DNA from: Epiperipatus broadwayi
Taxonomy: Eukaryota > Onychophora > Udeonychophora > Euonychophora > Peripatidae
Reading direction: 5' to 3'
Length of the DNA: 64,000 nucleotides
Assembly (NCBI GenBank): GCA_028023455.1
Contig: JAQFVV010006352.1
Location: 2,688,204 to 2,752,203, forward strand
The notes under the pieces were generated by a model, which made no database searches, was not told the DNA's origin, and worked only from the letters and a program-made list of their open reading frames with translations. Positions 49,387-62,038 of the stretch are shown here, one piece after another. Made by a program: the position numbers and the translations under genes. Position 1 is the first letter of the stretch; each line of letters starts with the position of its first letter.

Positions 49387-51307
49387 TGTACCTATCCCTT
49401 TTACGTCATCTCGTAAATTTTATAAAAACATCATTTATATAAATCAATAACACTGTTTTAGTTTTTTTTTAATAACGACTCGATCAGAATTTTGTACCTC
49501 CCTCTTACACAAAATCCTATCACAGGGCTGTCAGTACTTCGGGTAGAGTAATCAATATCATTGGAAAATATTTGCCAATAACATTTATACTCGTTTACTA
49601 GACTACATATTAGCCAATCAAACTTTTTATTTATTTAAAGGAAAAAATCCTATGGGCGCCAGCCGACCTTGTCGACAAGTCTGCTTGACCAATACAATCT
49701 AGTACCCGCTCCCTCTAGCTCAGCTACAATAATCAATAAAATATACTCCACCTACTTAAAAATCAATTTTCAAATCTTTCTCTGCGCTTATTTTCTCACT
49801 TTCTCTTTGTCTTTTATTTAATTATTTAATTTAAATCTAATTTTAAGTAATTACTAACCCATGTAGTCTCCATTTACGCTATTACACTTCGTTTGGTCTT
49901 ATAATATAATTAACTACACTTTCGTTCAAGTTCAGACAAAATTTAATGCAATCAAAATTTCATATTATAAATACAAAAAATAATTATACGCACACTTATA
50001 GTTGAAATCACAATAAAATCTCATATTATAAATACATTTTGGAAATAATCATACGCATACACTTATATTTGAATCACACTGAAATACATTTTGAAAAATA
50101 ATTATACGCATATACTTATATTTGAAATCACACTAACATCTCTGGGTAATGGAGCTAAAGACAATTAGTACTTATTGTTCGTAAGATAAAGTTCAGAGTT
50201 TATTATTACGGCTTTTTATTAGTGAATTAGAAATTGAAATAAACATTACCTAGCTTTCTCCCTTATGCACGGTTCCGAGCGTTGCTTCTGATAGTGTTTC
50301 ATTCGGTCAGTTAGCGCTAACTCTTTGCAATCCGTTTCCCGATGTCATTGGGATCCTGTGGGCTCCACGTGGACACTCTGTCTCCTTCTTGTTTTACACG
50401 ACCATGATCGAAATTTGAACTGTCTGCTGTTGGTATTGCATGGAAGGATTCGGCCGGTTGTTCACACGATGGGTTTAACAATGCAGCATTTTACTTTAGA
50501 CGTATACTCTTTATCTATGAAAATAATATAATTAATGAATGAATAATAAGAAGAAGAGCTTAAGATGTATATGAAGTGATTGAATAGAAAATTCGCCCTT
50601 TTTATATTTTTACGGTCCTTATCTTGCGGATTCAATCTACAATACGTAACTAATCCTCTGGTGTTTCAGTTATGGTCTGTGCTGACTTTCTGGTGTTTGC
50701 ATTGGTCATTTAATTTCTTTGTATTCTCTGCTAGAGTTATTTCAATTTCTTTATTTCACTTTCTTTGTTATAGTTATTTCAATTTCTTTGTTAAAGTTAT
50801 TTTCAATTTCTTTGTTAAAGTTATTTTCAATTTCTTTGTTAAAGTTATTTTCACTAATTAGCCGTTTAATGGAAATTTCATATGTTTGTCATTAGCTCCC
50901 ATTGTTCACTACATTCCTTTAATTACATATATTTTTCTTTTTTATTATGATTATAAGACCAAACGAATTCCACCTTGCTTTTTCTTTTTTTTTTTTTTTA
51001 AAGCAATCTTAAATCGAATTTCAATTTAGTTAAATCAAATTTTAATCAAATCAAATTTAGTTAAATCAATTTTTAATTCTTTAGGTTTTATTTAAATACG
51101 ATTCAAAATTATATATTATAAAACTATTTATTTTATGCTTTTAACGATAACCTGTCTATGAGAAAAAAAATCTTTATTCTTATTTTACCCTACGAGATCT
51201 TTTATTTTTATTAATATTTACACAAATCGTTTATCAATTTATATTATTTTTTACAATTATGTGTACCTCCGAAGAAAGCACACTCCTTCCTGATATATCT
51301 CGGTACA
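49387..51307. mobile_element. Probable solo LTR, 1.9 kb
   Basis: It begins TGTACC and ends GGTACA, so the ends are 6-bp inverted repeats with TG...CA, and both edges abut TA runs. Internal composition is less AT-rich than the flanks, with no gag or pol. Short tandem repeats of AATTTCTTTGTTAAAGTTAT lie at about 50,770-50,855. A solo LTR arises by recombination between the two LTRs of an element. The orientation is unknown, and a large MITE is the alternative. Confidence 0.55.
50715..50860. repeat. Short tandem array, about 24-bp units
   Basis: AATTTCTTTGTTAAAGTTAT is repeated, with decayed units to the left. It lies in the probable solo LTR. Confidence 0.8.
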
Positions 51308-53149
51308 ATATATATATATATATTAATAATGATAATCATTTAATAATTTAGATGTTCTTTATTAATAAAATGTTCCAATGTACATTTAAATTCAATTCAT
51401 TCATACTATTAAAAAAATATCTGTGATGAAAATAATATGTATTATATAAATATTAAATTAAATATTTGAATTCAATTTAAAGTTTTCAATGGAGAATGCT
51501 AAAAAAAAAAATCAGAACATATACAAAAAAATTAAATGTTACTAATAACAAGTTTTGACCTCACTCTTTATTTTTTTTTAATTAAAAAGTTCTGTATAAT
51601 TTTATAGTTCATATTTTTATCTTCAATCTTGATTTTCTGATGTGAAGACTAATGGCTGAAAGAAATCTTTTTTATATGATGTGCAGTTTTAAAGTTAAAT
51701 CATCTATTAGTTAAATGCCTGCTTCTTTTGGAATAATAATTAAAAACAGGAGAGGTTAATTAACAGTTTTTGGAAATGCTTTATCAATCATGGTATTGAC
51801 GTCTTTCTTCTTTAAGGATCTATATAGATTGTTGTTTGTTATATTTCCTTCCTCTGTGTATACATTTTGTTTTGATAACATTTTGGCCAATGAAATTTGG
51901 CAAATAACAAACAAAAAGTAAAACAAAACTTCAGATAGCTGAACCTCTTAATGATGCATCTTTAGTTTGTTTATTCAGAATAATACATTTTCTTCTTCTA
52001 TATCAGCAATTATAAAAACAGCAAACAAAATTTTGCTAATCCATATGGAAGGATAAGCAAGTACAGAGTAACCATAATAATAACAATCCGTCTTCAAAAT
52101 TTTATTTTTTTATTACTTTCTGAATATCTGGCTCCTCGTGTTTCATACTAGCTTGTTTGTTGTTTAACCATACAGATTTGCACACACACACGCTAGATGA
52201 TAATTCTTTTAGAATGTTTCAGCATCCAGAATAAAGCATTAAACATAAAAATAGTGCAAATAATTTTCAATTAAAATAAACTTTAAATATATTTTATGTA
52301 AAATAAAAATAATAAATATAATTATCAAGCATTCCTCATTTCTTTTATGAATTATTCATACACATATTTAATTATCTTTACAATTAAAATTATTATTGAT
52401 AGCAAATTAATGTAATTTTGTCATCTCTTTATTTTATATTATATTGCGTTCATAATACAGATGCAAACTAAGTATTCACTATTATTTTATTAGCTTAAAT
52501 TGAAATGTGTATCAAAAAATATTCATACAATCAAAGATATGCAAAAGTAATTTATAACACATTTATTTTTTTAAATCAAGGTAACTAATAAATTTTTCTC
52601 CCTTTTCATTTCCTTTTTTTAAGAACCACATATTTCAAGGCTTGAACTTCCTAATCTGTATAATATATAAATATATCAAAAAGGATTTTATACTATCAAT
52701 ATTATTTCAAGAATAAAAAAAAACTTTGCTTAAAAAAATGTCAGATCTTAAATTTATATGTGAAGACTAATTTAAGAATAGATATTTAATATTTATATTA
52801 AATTTTTTATGTAGAAAAATTATAAAGCACTTTATTCTAGTATAGTTTAAAATAAAAATTATTACTTTAGATACGATGTAAATTAGAGGCAAAGTTGGTG
52901 TCATATAGATATAATGAAATATTGGTGCATAGTAGTCATATTTAAATAAATGGAATTTTGTTTCATATTTAACATACAAAACATAATACTTTGTAATAAT
53001 TTTTAAATAAATTAATGTTTATTTATTCATAATGACATAGAAATGTATTTCCTTTAAATCATTTCAATTTAAGTTGCATGACAGAAACAAATGTCATATA
53101 GAATAGTAAATAAATAGTGTTTTCTTGAAGGATTTTGATGCTGGTATTT
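51308..53149. other. Intronic AT-rich stretch
   Basis: I see no gene. Short chance frames only. Confidence 0.5.
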
Positions 53150-53710
53150 TAGTTGTACTTATATTGTGGTCTGTTTCCATCATTTAATACTAAGTATTGA
53201 ATGTCCTGAGAAAAGTTTAACTTTATTCAAATTTTCAATTACATTCAACTGTTAGTAATAGCACACAAGTTATTATATGAACAATACTTCAAGAAGTATT
53301 ATTCTCATCTCCACTTCAGGTGTTGCTAGCCTGACCAGTGACAGCTCTATCATGAGAATCAAACCAGAACTCTTAGGTTCTCAAATATTGAGATTTTAAG
53401 GTAAAACTCTAACCAACTGAGCCATCTGGCAGAATGATAGGATGGCTCATTCGGTTAGAACATAACCTTAAAATTCCATATTCAAGAATGCAAGGGTCCA
53501 GGTTTGATTCTCATGTGGATACTGTCACTGATCAAACAAGGAATAGCTGAAGAAGATAGCAGAATAATACCTCTTGAAATGTTGTGCATACACTAGCCTG
53601 TGTTCTATTAATAACAATTGAATGTAATTGAAAAATTTAAATGAAATTAAATTTTTCTAAAGATATTCAATACTTAATATTAGAGGATGGAAATACTCCA
53701 ATATATAAAT
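53150..53710. mobile_element. Head-to-head tRNA-derived (SINE-like) dimer, copy 2
   Basis: The family is the same as at 34.3 kb, more diverged. Two units of about 280 bp point away from a short centre near 53,433-53,440. Each unit starts with an A-box-like sequence (TGGCTCAGTTGGTTAGAG on the minus strand, TGGCTCATTCGGTTAGAA on the plus strand). A B-box-like GGTTTGATTCTC, then CACCTGAAG or a relative, and a shared tail (ACTAACAGTTGAATG) follow. Here the tRNA-like head is complete in both arms, unlike in copy 1, where the A box is only in the centre. It is intronic. Confidence 0.75.
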
Positions 53711-54403
53711 ACAACAAGTAAATAGAGTTTTTTTTTTCTCACAAATGTATATTTAAGTAACACTGATGCTAATAGCATAACAATAATTGCAAAATAACAT
53801 TCTATGGGATCACTTATGTTAATAGATATATCACTTTTCAGCAAATCAGTATATTATATATATAAAATGCAAATGTCCATGAGAAGTGATGTTATATAAA
53901 TTTAGAATTATAATACTTGTTATTATTATTCAAACACTGCAACTCATTACCTTACAATTACATGAATAGATTCTATTTCCAATTTATTTAAACAAATTTG
54001 TATTTATTTACCCAAGACATATTATAAATATATATTCACCTTTAAAAAGTGTTAATTATATGTATTAAGCCCAAAAATAAACAAAATGATAAGATATATT
54101 AGGAGAGGAATTTTAGTGTTTACATAATACTTATTTATTTTTGTGTTATTTATTGCAATATTTTAATTTGTAGTTTATTATATTTATTAACTGCCCTGTG
54201 TACCCAATGTGATTGTCATGAAATCTAGTAAAAAAAATAAGTGGCAGTTGAATATAGATATCTTCTGTGACCATCCTGATTTGAATAATATTTATAAATT
54301 ACAAATATTTGCAAAGTGATGGTCATAATGTCTGTTATAAAATAATTATTGTAATAATCTAATAATTACTTATAATTCATTATTTTATTACAATTATATA
54401 TAT
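53711..54403. other. Intronic AT-rich stretch
   Basis: I see no gene or repeat. Confidence 0.5.
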
Positions 54404-55999
54404 TATAACGGAAACGTGGTTCTCCGGTTGATTACCCTTTTTAGAATCTCTTCAATTATTATGTTTAAGCAGTTGAATATTTATTTTGTGAGTATTTCAT
54501 ATATTTTATTCGGATTATTTCATTTTATTTATACTCGTTAATTATATTTTCTTTTCAGATAACTTCTTTCGATACATTTATTTTGACACTTTGATTCTTT
54601 ATTACTTATTTGTTCCTTAACCACGCCGTTACAATACAAGCAGAGATCCAATACAGATATAAGCTTAACCCTATATCTGTACTCTTGATTGAACCCCAAG
54701 GCAATACGTGCATATTATCTTGGCGTTATTTTTCCCAATCAAGAAATCTCGACTGCTGAACAAAGTAAGCTATTCGAAACTTAAGGATGTCCAGCGCTTG
54801 TTATTTATTTGACTCGGGAATTCGCACGACAAGCAGCACATGAATATTTAAAACAAATGAGTATACCCACCTTTAATCACTTTACGGTTTTCCCTCTATC
54901 GTAGCTTGGTGATAGCAAAATAAAGCAATGACACAAATTTAATAATAAACATGTTTAATAATCATTCACACTTATAAATAAAATAGATTACAAAAAAAAT
55001 ACATAATAATAATATGATTAAATACACTCTTAAATAATAATCCGACTAGACTAACGACTTATAAATAAATCAATAATTTAGTTCTTAGTGACTTATAGGT
55101 AAAGTTCTATTTCAAATGGTCCGTTTCCTTTATATTTTAGATTTCGATCATGAACAGAGTAAAACAATGCATGCATGCTTATATATTATATTACCTAGGC
55201 TTTTCGTATTTGTCCCATGGGTATTCTTACGAGCTCGCGATTCAATTCTTCCATTCGTGGGGTTATTCCTTTCTGCTTGCGATTTGATTCTTTAGGTTAT
55301 CCAGTTACAGACGAGTCCCTCCAGCAGGTCAGGCACGATCTTACACGGTGAGATAGTGGTGAGACGGGTTAGATGCGAACCCACGTCCCTTTACCGCTAC
55401 TAGCCACGCATTTCTTTCATTTCTCTTCTGGAGCTGTTGTTTCCACAACGTCTCAACTGCTAATCCTCTAGATAACTATTTAATTTCTTAAAGTCTTTCT
55501 GTTCCTTGCTTTTGGAATTTTTTAATTAATATTTTATCTCTCCAACCAATCCTTATCATCAAGTTTTTGATTTATTTAATTTGCGGTTGGAATGTAAGTC
55601 CCAATTACTTTCGTTGTTATCATTTCCTTGACCGTAGTTTTAATTAAACTTTCACACCTACGGCCATATTGTTTCTTTTAACATATTACTTTTCTTTATT
55701 TAAATTTACAATTCTTTCTTTCTTTTTTTTTACACTCGTATTTGACATTTTATTTAATTTGCTAACATACATTTTTACTAAGAGAAGCACATTTAAATTA
55801 TAGGAGAGAAAAGAGAGCATTTCTTTATTTATGCACCCCCCTCCCCTTCTCTTATAGTACAAATCTAAAGTAATTTGACAGTAAAACTTAATATCTTTTA
55901 TTCTTTTTAAAATCTAATAGCTACTTTTATTTTCCCTTCATTATTTTTAACTTATTCACAAATATATGTGTGTGGCGACAACTTTACGTGGTCGTCACA
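54404..55999 (-). repeat. Element C 3' LTR
   Basis: It is about 1.6 kb and nearly collinear with 58,917-60,523. On the minus strand it starts TGTGACGACCACG and ends CCGTTATA. There are scattered substitutions and small indels relative to the other LTR. Confidence 0.85.
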
Positions 56000-56002
56000 T
56001 TA

Positions 56003-56019
56003 CACTCCGCCCGTTTTTG
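56003..56019 (-). other. Element C polypurine tract
   Basis: The minus strand reads CAAAAACGGGCGGAGTG three bases before the LTR start. It has the position and purine bias expected of the plus-strand primer site, though it holds two C residues inside. Confidence 0.6.
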
Positions 56020-56972
56020 AGAATTAAAATCGGGTCGAAACTTATTCTGAGTTGAGAGCTTATTTTAATTCTTTTGCTTTCAACTCTTGCTTCTGCTTTA
56101 TTGCAGACTTTCCCACTCTGTGGTGAGAGTAATGATAATGATGATGAGGATGACTGCAGAGAGACAGCTAGGTAGAACTATACACTTCTTTCCAATCGAT
56201 TTTGGCTAATCAACCAATTTGATCTCAACGCACACAAAACCATGGCATCCCCTAACCCTATAAAACATAATGTGTTTACAGCGTGTGAACAGCAGCGTAT
56301 TCTACTGCCTGTTCATCTTGCGCCAACTACTAATTCTTATTCTTTATTTATTTCTTTGAGTTATTCGAGACACTGGTTTTTCTTTGTCATTTATTTCTTT
56401 TATTTATTGGAGAATGAGTCCAGGATTCTTACTGGTACGTGTGCTCTTCCGTTAACCCCCCCCCTCCCAGAGCCATGAGAATCAAAAGTGCGAAGAGACG
56501 GCTGAATCAAGCTCAAAATACGACCCAACCTAATGCATACCCACACACACATATGCCTCAATCTGCAACCTCATACACCAACTAGTGACATCTGTCATTT
56601 ACGCAATATCACTATTTATTTATTTCATTAATTTCATTATCTAATAACTGACCTTTTATCGAGCCTAAACGATTCTTCTTTATATTTTATTTCTGCTTCA
56701 TTGATTTGTTAATTCAATCTGCATTTAAACTTACAGATTGTGATACGAGTAATTATTTATAGATTTTTTTTTTGTTCTGTTATTATTTTTATTTTCTCGG
56801 TCCTGCTGTGCTTGACTGCACCTAAATATTCATTAATTATACTACTTTTTTTTTTGTTGTTGTTGTTGTCGTTATTGTTCTTAGCCGCTCTAATTATTTG
56901 CTGTGGGACGATTTGTCCCATCCGTCATATGTAAAACACAAACATTTTTTTTTTCGTGATCCCATGCCGTTA
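56020..56972 (-). other. Element C interior after gag
   Basis: I find no protease or RT motif in any frame here. There are short chance frames only and several T-rich tracts. It is probably a non-coding tail, or deleted pol. Confidence 0.55.
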
Positions 56973-58484
56973 TTATTTATCAAGCCGACATATCCGTCCG
57001 TTTATTTCCTTTCGGATTAAATTTTGTCTGGAGGCGACGCTCTGCCTTTTACCATACATATTCCCACTCTCGCTCAGACCTGGGTCACTGTTCCATTGTC
57101 CTTTAGAGTCGGCTGGTTCATACGGATATCTGAAGTCTGAACTTCCGGTCTGTTCGGACACTTCAGACCTCTCTGCTCTATCAGGAGGTGCCTTGTTTCC
57201 TTCCCAATAGTCTCGATGAGGATTGTATTGCATCCTCTCTATGTGCGGATCGTTAGTCTGGGGTTTAAATCCCCGATCCTCCACCTTGTAATTAGGCCTA
57301 ACGCTGTCAAACGCATTCAACAGCTCGGCCACCTGCTCGACAGTCTTCCTTTAAGTGCCTGTCAGCATCTGTTCTACATTATGAGGAAAATTGTGCCTTG
57401 TTATTCAAATAATTTGTCGCTCTGATAAAGGATGGGCTGTTAGCGCTTGTAATTTCGCCACTTGGCGACGGAAAAATTGTGTGAATGGCTCCCCTGATCT
57501 CCATTTGTCTTGTGTTGTCCGATGTAAAATATTTTCCTGATGATCCTCACTCCAGTAGCTGGTGAGCAAAGCCTCTTTGTACTCCATAAACGTGTCTGGT
57601 TTGTTAAATAACGAATCCAACCAAGACTGTGCGGCACTTTGTATATGACTACACGCAATGGCGATCATGGCCTCGTCACTCAGCTGGTTTACTGTGAAAT
57701 ATCTCTCTAGGCTACTAAGGTGCTCTATTGGGCTTTCCCCGATGTACCCGGAGAAGATGCAAATTTTTAAAAACTGGTTCACTGTAGCAAGATTCATAGG
57801 GTTGCATTCTCTCACGCCTCCCTGCTCTTTATTATTGATCTTGGCTACTTCTATCATATTCTTCCTTTCCCCCACCTTTACTTCTATCTTCTCCACTGTT
57901 CCTGCTAATTGATTAATGCCTATTCTCATATTTTCTCTGATTTTCCCATTTTCATCCGCTATAGCCTCTAATTTATCATATTGTTCCGTTTTCAAATCTT
58001 CTACTGCTTGACTTAACGTTTCCACCTTATTCTTCACATACTCCATCTCATCCTTTACTTTTAATACCCCACCGTGTTTGACTTTATCCCATTCCTCCAG
58101 AATGCGCTGCTTCATCTTCTCCATTAATTCCTCCTGGTGATTCATCCTTTCATTTGTGACCTTCATTTGATATGAGGTTTGTTCATGCTTCTTGTCCACT
58201 TCTTCAACTTTTTTTCTAAAATCCTCTCTTATTCGTTCGTCCAACTCCTCTATCCTCCTACTATTTCTCTCATCCCTTCCCCTCATTTCTATAATCAACC
58301 TTTGCTGGCCTTCTATTATTTTTGCGAACATATCCATTATCATAGGGTTTTCTATTTGATGTTCGTGATCCACCGCTGTCTCCATTCTCTCACTAACTTC
58401 TATTTCCCCTTCATTAACTAATTCTCCAGACAGTTCCATTTGCTCTTCGGAGGGTTTTCCTCCTTTGCCCCCTTGTGCGTCCAT
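56973..58484 (-). pseudogene. Element C Gag, interrupted by two stops
   Basis: One frame runs from the ATG at 58,484 to TAA at 56,973 (about 503 codons) but has TGA at 57,407-57,405 and TAA at 57,353-57,351. Residues 1-235 are charged and mostly coiled coil (for example EEVDKKHEQTSYQ). The capsid-like part starts FLKICIFSGYIGE near residue 236 and holds AQSWLDSLF and QFFRRQVAKLQAL. It aligns by eye with the gags at 3.1 and 10.9 kb. The aligned residue at the TGA is arginine in element A, so a CGA to TGA change (typical of methylated CpG decay) is likely. The part after the stops still aligns (VAELLNAFDS) before a hydrophilic tail. It cannot make full-length Gag. Confidence 0.82.
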
Positions 58485-58895
58485 TTTCGTTCATGATCTC
58501 GTGAGCATCAAGTTATATAACACACACACACGCTAATTAATTACTTATATATTTTACTCTACTGTTTGTTATTCTAAACTTCTTATAAGATTATTTGACT
58601 GTCTATTATTTCACCCATGAGGTACATTTGTTCGATCCCTCGTCCCACTCACTAATCATCACTCACCCACACCTGCCTTAAAGACCCCTACGCAACTGGC
58701 TCCAATCTATAACCTAACTTCCCACGTTATCTTGCGTTCTTTTCTCTCCCTTGACACGCTATTACTTATTTTATTTTTTATTTTTTTTATGCTTTATCTA
58801 CCACCAAGCTATTTTTGATTTGTTTATTAATTATTTGTTAAACTATTAATTTTGTTTACTCGAATTCAAATGTGCTGGACTTGTAAACGTGACAA

Positions 58896-58914
58896 GATCC
58901 CGGACTGGCCCCCA
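58896..58914 (-). other. Element C primer-binding site, tRNA-Pro-like
   Basis: The minus strand reads TGGGGGCCAGTCCGGGATC two bases inside the LTR. It matches the tRNA-Pro type site TGGGGGCTCGTCCGGGAT except for two bases. This primer differs from that of elements A and B. Confidence 0.75.
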
Positions 58915-58916
58915 AT

Positions 58917-60523
58917 TATAACGGAAACGTGGTTTTACGGTTGATTACCCTTTTTGGAATCTCTTCAATTATTATATTTAAGCAGTTGAATATTTATTTT
59001 GTGAATATTTCATATATTTATTCGGATTATTTCATTTTATTTATACTCGCTAATTATAGTTCCTTTTAGATAACCTCTTTCGATACATTTATTTTGACAC
59101 TTTGATTCCTATTACTTGTTGTTCCTTAACCACACCATTACAATGCAAGCAGAGATCTAATACAGATACAAGCTTAACCCTATATCTGTACTCTTGATTG
59201 AACCCAAAGGCAATACGTGCATATTACCTTGGTGTTATTTTTCCCAATCAAGAAATCCCGGCTGCTGAACAAAGTAAGTTATTCAAAAACTTAAGACCAT
59301 CCAGCACTTGCTATTTATTTGACTCGGGAATTCACATGACAAGCAGCACATGAATATTTTAAAACCAATTAGTATGCCCTCCTTTAATCACTTTACGGTT
59401 TCCCCTCTACCGTAGCTTGGCGATAGCAAAATAAAGCAATGACACAAATTTAATAATAAACATGTTTAATAATCATTCACACTTATAAATAAAATAGATT
59501 ACAAAAAAAAATACATAATAATATGATTAAATACACTCTTAACTAATAATACGACTAGACTAACGACTTATAAATAAACCCATAATTTAGTTCTTAGTGA
59601 CTTATATGTAAAGTTCTATTTCAAATGTTCCGTTTCCTTTTATTTTCTTTTTTTAGATTTCGATCATGAACAGAGTAAAACAATGCATGCATGCTTATAT
59701 TATATTACCTAGGCTTTTCGTACTGGTCCCATGGGTATTCCTATGAGCTCACGATTCAATTCTTCCATTCGTGGGGTTATTCCTTTCTGCTTGCGATTTG
59801 ATCCTTTAGGTTATCCAGTTACATACGAGTCCCTCTAGCAGGTCAGGCACGATTTTACATGGTGAGATAGTGGTGAGACGGGTTAGATGCGAACCCATGT
59901 CCCTTTACCGCTACTAGCCACGCATTTCTTTCATTTCTCTTCTGGAGCTGTTGTTTCCACAACGTCTCGACTGCTAAAAATCTAGATAACTTTAATTTCT
60001 TAAAGTCTTTCTGTTCCTTGCTTTTGGAATTTTTTAATTAATATTTTATCTCTCCAACCAATCCTTATCATCAAGTTTTTGATTTATTTAATTTGCGGTT
60101 GGAATGTAAGTCCCAATTACTTTCGTTGTTATCATTTCCTTGACCTAGTTTTAATTAAACTTTCACACCTATGGCCATATTGTTTCTTTTAACATATTAC
60201 ATATTACATTTTTTTATTTAAGTTTACAATTCTTTCTTTCTTTTTTTTACATTCGTATTTGACATTTTATTTAATTTGCTAACATACATTTTTACTAAGA
60301 GAAGCGCATTTAAATTATAGGAGAGAAACGAGAGCATTCTTTATTTATGCACCCCCCTCCCCTTCTCTTACTATTACAAAATTTTAAAGTTATTTGACCG
60401 TAAAACTTAATTTCTTCTATGATTTCTTTTTTTTTTTAAAAAAAACTAACAGCTACTTTTATTACTCCATTATTTCTAACTTATTCCCAATTTATGTGGC
60501 GACAACTTTACGTGGTCGTCACA
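58917..60523 (-). repeat. Element C 5' LTR
   Basis: It spans 1,607 bp and matches the 3' LTR; on the minus strand it starts TGTGACGACCACG at 60,523. It is immediately followed on the right by (TA)n. Transcription of the element would start in it and run in the direction of the host gene. Confidence 0.85.
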
Positions 60524-60556
60524 ATATATATATATATATATATATATCATTAAAAG

Positions 60557-61640
60557 CTAAACTAGTCAATAAATAAAAATGAAATTATTATTAAAAAAAA
60601 TTGGTTATATTTAAAGTTATTTGTTAGATATGGGGATGCTTGTTTGTTTGTAGTTGAGAATTATAAATTGAAAGAGCTGGTAAATTAGTTTAATCATTTT
60701 AATTGTGGCAGAAGGAAGAGGAGATACATTTTGTTAAATTAAAATTTTTAGATCTATTGGTGATTAGAAATGTAAAAAAAAAATTCTTTGGTATGTAGTC
60801 ATTACATTAAGAGTTAAGGTCTATAATTAAACCTGATAGCTATCAATCTGAATCTCATAAAGAAGCTGCTTTAAGAAATTATTGTTATAGAAATAAGAGA
60901 TTAAATAATTGTAGAGGGGTAGCTTTGTTTCAAAAAAATCAATTTTATAAAGATTATTTGAGTGTTCCCTACTCTGATAAATTTGTTAAAACTATTTTAT
61001 TTAATAGTAATATTTGTAATGGTGTAGAAGATAAAGAAAAAATGATTTTATTTCTTTGCCATTTAAATTGTCTTCTTATAAAATTGTATGTAAAAATAGT
61101 AATTTGTTTGGAAATAAGAAAATTGCTTAAAAAGGGTATTATTCTGAATTATTTATTAAATAATACAAAAGAAATTTTTTGATAGAAAGGTTATTCCTAA
61201 AATAGTGTATATTATCCCTTATTTTTGTAAGAAGGTTAGAGTAGTTTGAGCTTAAATGAAAAACAAAGGTATATAAAAGTAGGATTAGAAATAAATAGCT
61301 TCCTGAATATCCATGAAAAAGATATAGGCCACACTTAATTTTGATGAAGCTAAGGTTGTCTTTTATTGAGAGACATAAAGTAAAAAGAATTAAAGAATCT
61401 TTAGTATAACAATTTTATAATTATGAAGCAATTTACTTATTTAGAAGTTCTTCTAATATTAAGGGTGTATGGGAAGTAAGTGGAATTGTGGGTAACATTT
61501 ATTTTAAATATGTTGTTATTTTGTAGTTTATTACCCTTGATAAGTCTACTTGTAGCAGTAAAACCATTTTTAGTGTTTTAGAGTGTATTTCTTGGCTAGT
61601 CAGATTGAGTTGTGAATTTTGGGTAATTTTGATTATATAT
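60557..61640 (+). pseudogene. Penelope-like element remnant
   Basis: Coding-like pieces lie in shifting frames with many stops. In order: KLKFLDLLVIRN, a common block near the end of the Penelope RT; YQSESHKEAALRNYCY near 60,840; a frame 60,925-61,182; and VIPKIVYIIPYF near 61,195, typical of the region between RT and the GIY-YIG endonuclease. Then ERHKVKRIKESL follows near 61,365-61,400, like the end of that endonuclease. The edges AAGCTAAACTAGTCAATAAA (left) and GGCTAGTCAGATTGAG (right) also occur in the inverted repeat at 45.6-45.8 kb. It is clearly dead. Confidence 0.6.
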
Positions 61641-61715
61641 AATTGTGAATGTGTATATACATAATGGTATAATTTTGATTATATATAATTGTGAATGTGT
61701 ATATACATAATGGTT
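61635..61715. repeat. Tandem duplication, about 46 bp
   Basis: Two adjacent copies of ATTTTGATTATATATAATTG and the following bases to CATAATGGT. Confidence 0.9.
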
Positions 61716-62038
61716 TAAGATTATTGTTTAGTATAATCATTTAAAATGATTTTTCATGAGAAAATGTATAAATTACTAATAGAATCATAACAAATATGTA
61801 GCTAATTAACCTTATTTAGAATAAATTATCATAAGAATACATTAAAAATGTCATTTAGTGTTTATTATGTGGTTGTTGTAAACATTAGTGAGAATATGTT
61901 CAAAAGATTATGGGGGAAAATTATGATATTTAATAATATCTGAATTTTTATTAATATTAATTATTTCTGAATTTTTACTAATGCAATAATAAGAGCAAAA
62001 TTCTTACATGAAGTGTATTTATATAATGGATTACTTAC
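61716..62038. other. Intron next to the donor site
   Basis: I see nothing but AT-rich sequence. This is the 5' end of the large intron on the coding strand. Confidence 0.6.

Larger units (their letters stand above)
54404..60523 (-). mobile_element. Element C: LTR retrotransposon with gag only
   Basis: LTRs of 1.6 kb in direct orientation flank a 2.9-kb interior with a PBS at its right end and a polypurine tract at its left end, so the element reads on the minus strand. Only a broken gag is present; protease, RT, RNase H and integrase are missing. Both flanks are TA-rich, so the target duplication (possibly ATAT) is uncertain. It sits in the large intron of the guanylate cyclase gene, in the same orientation as the gene. 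Confidence 0.85.
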
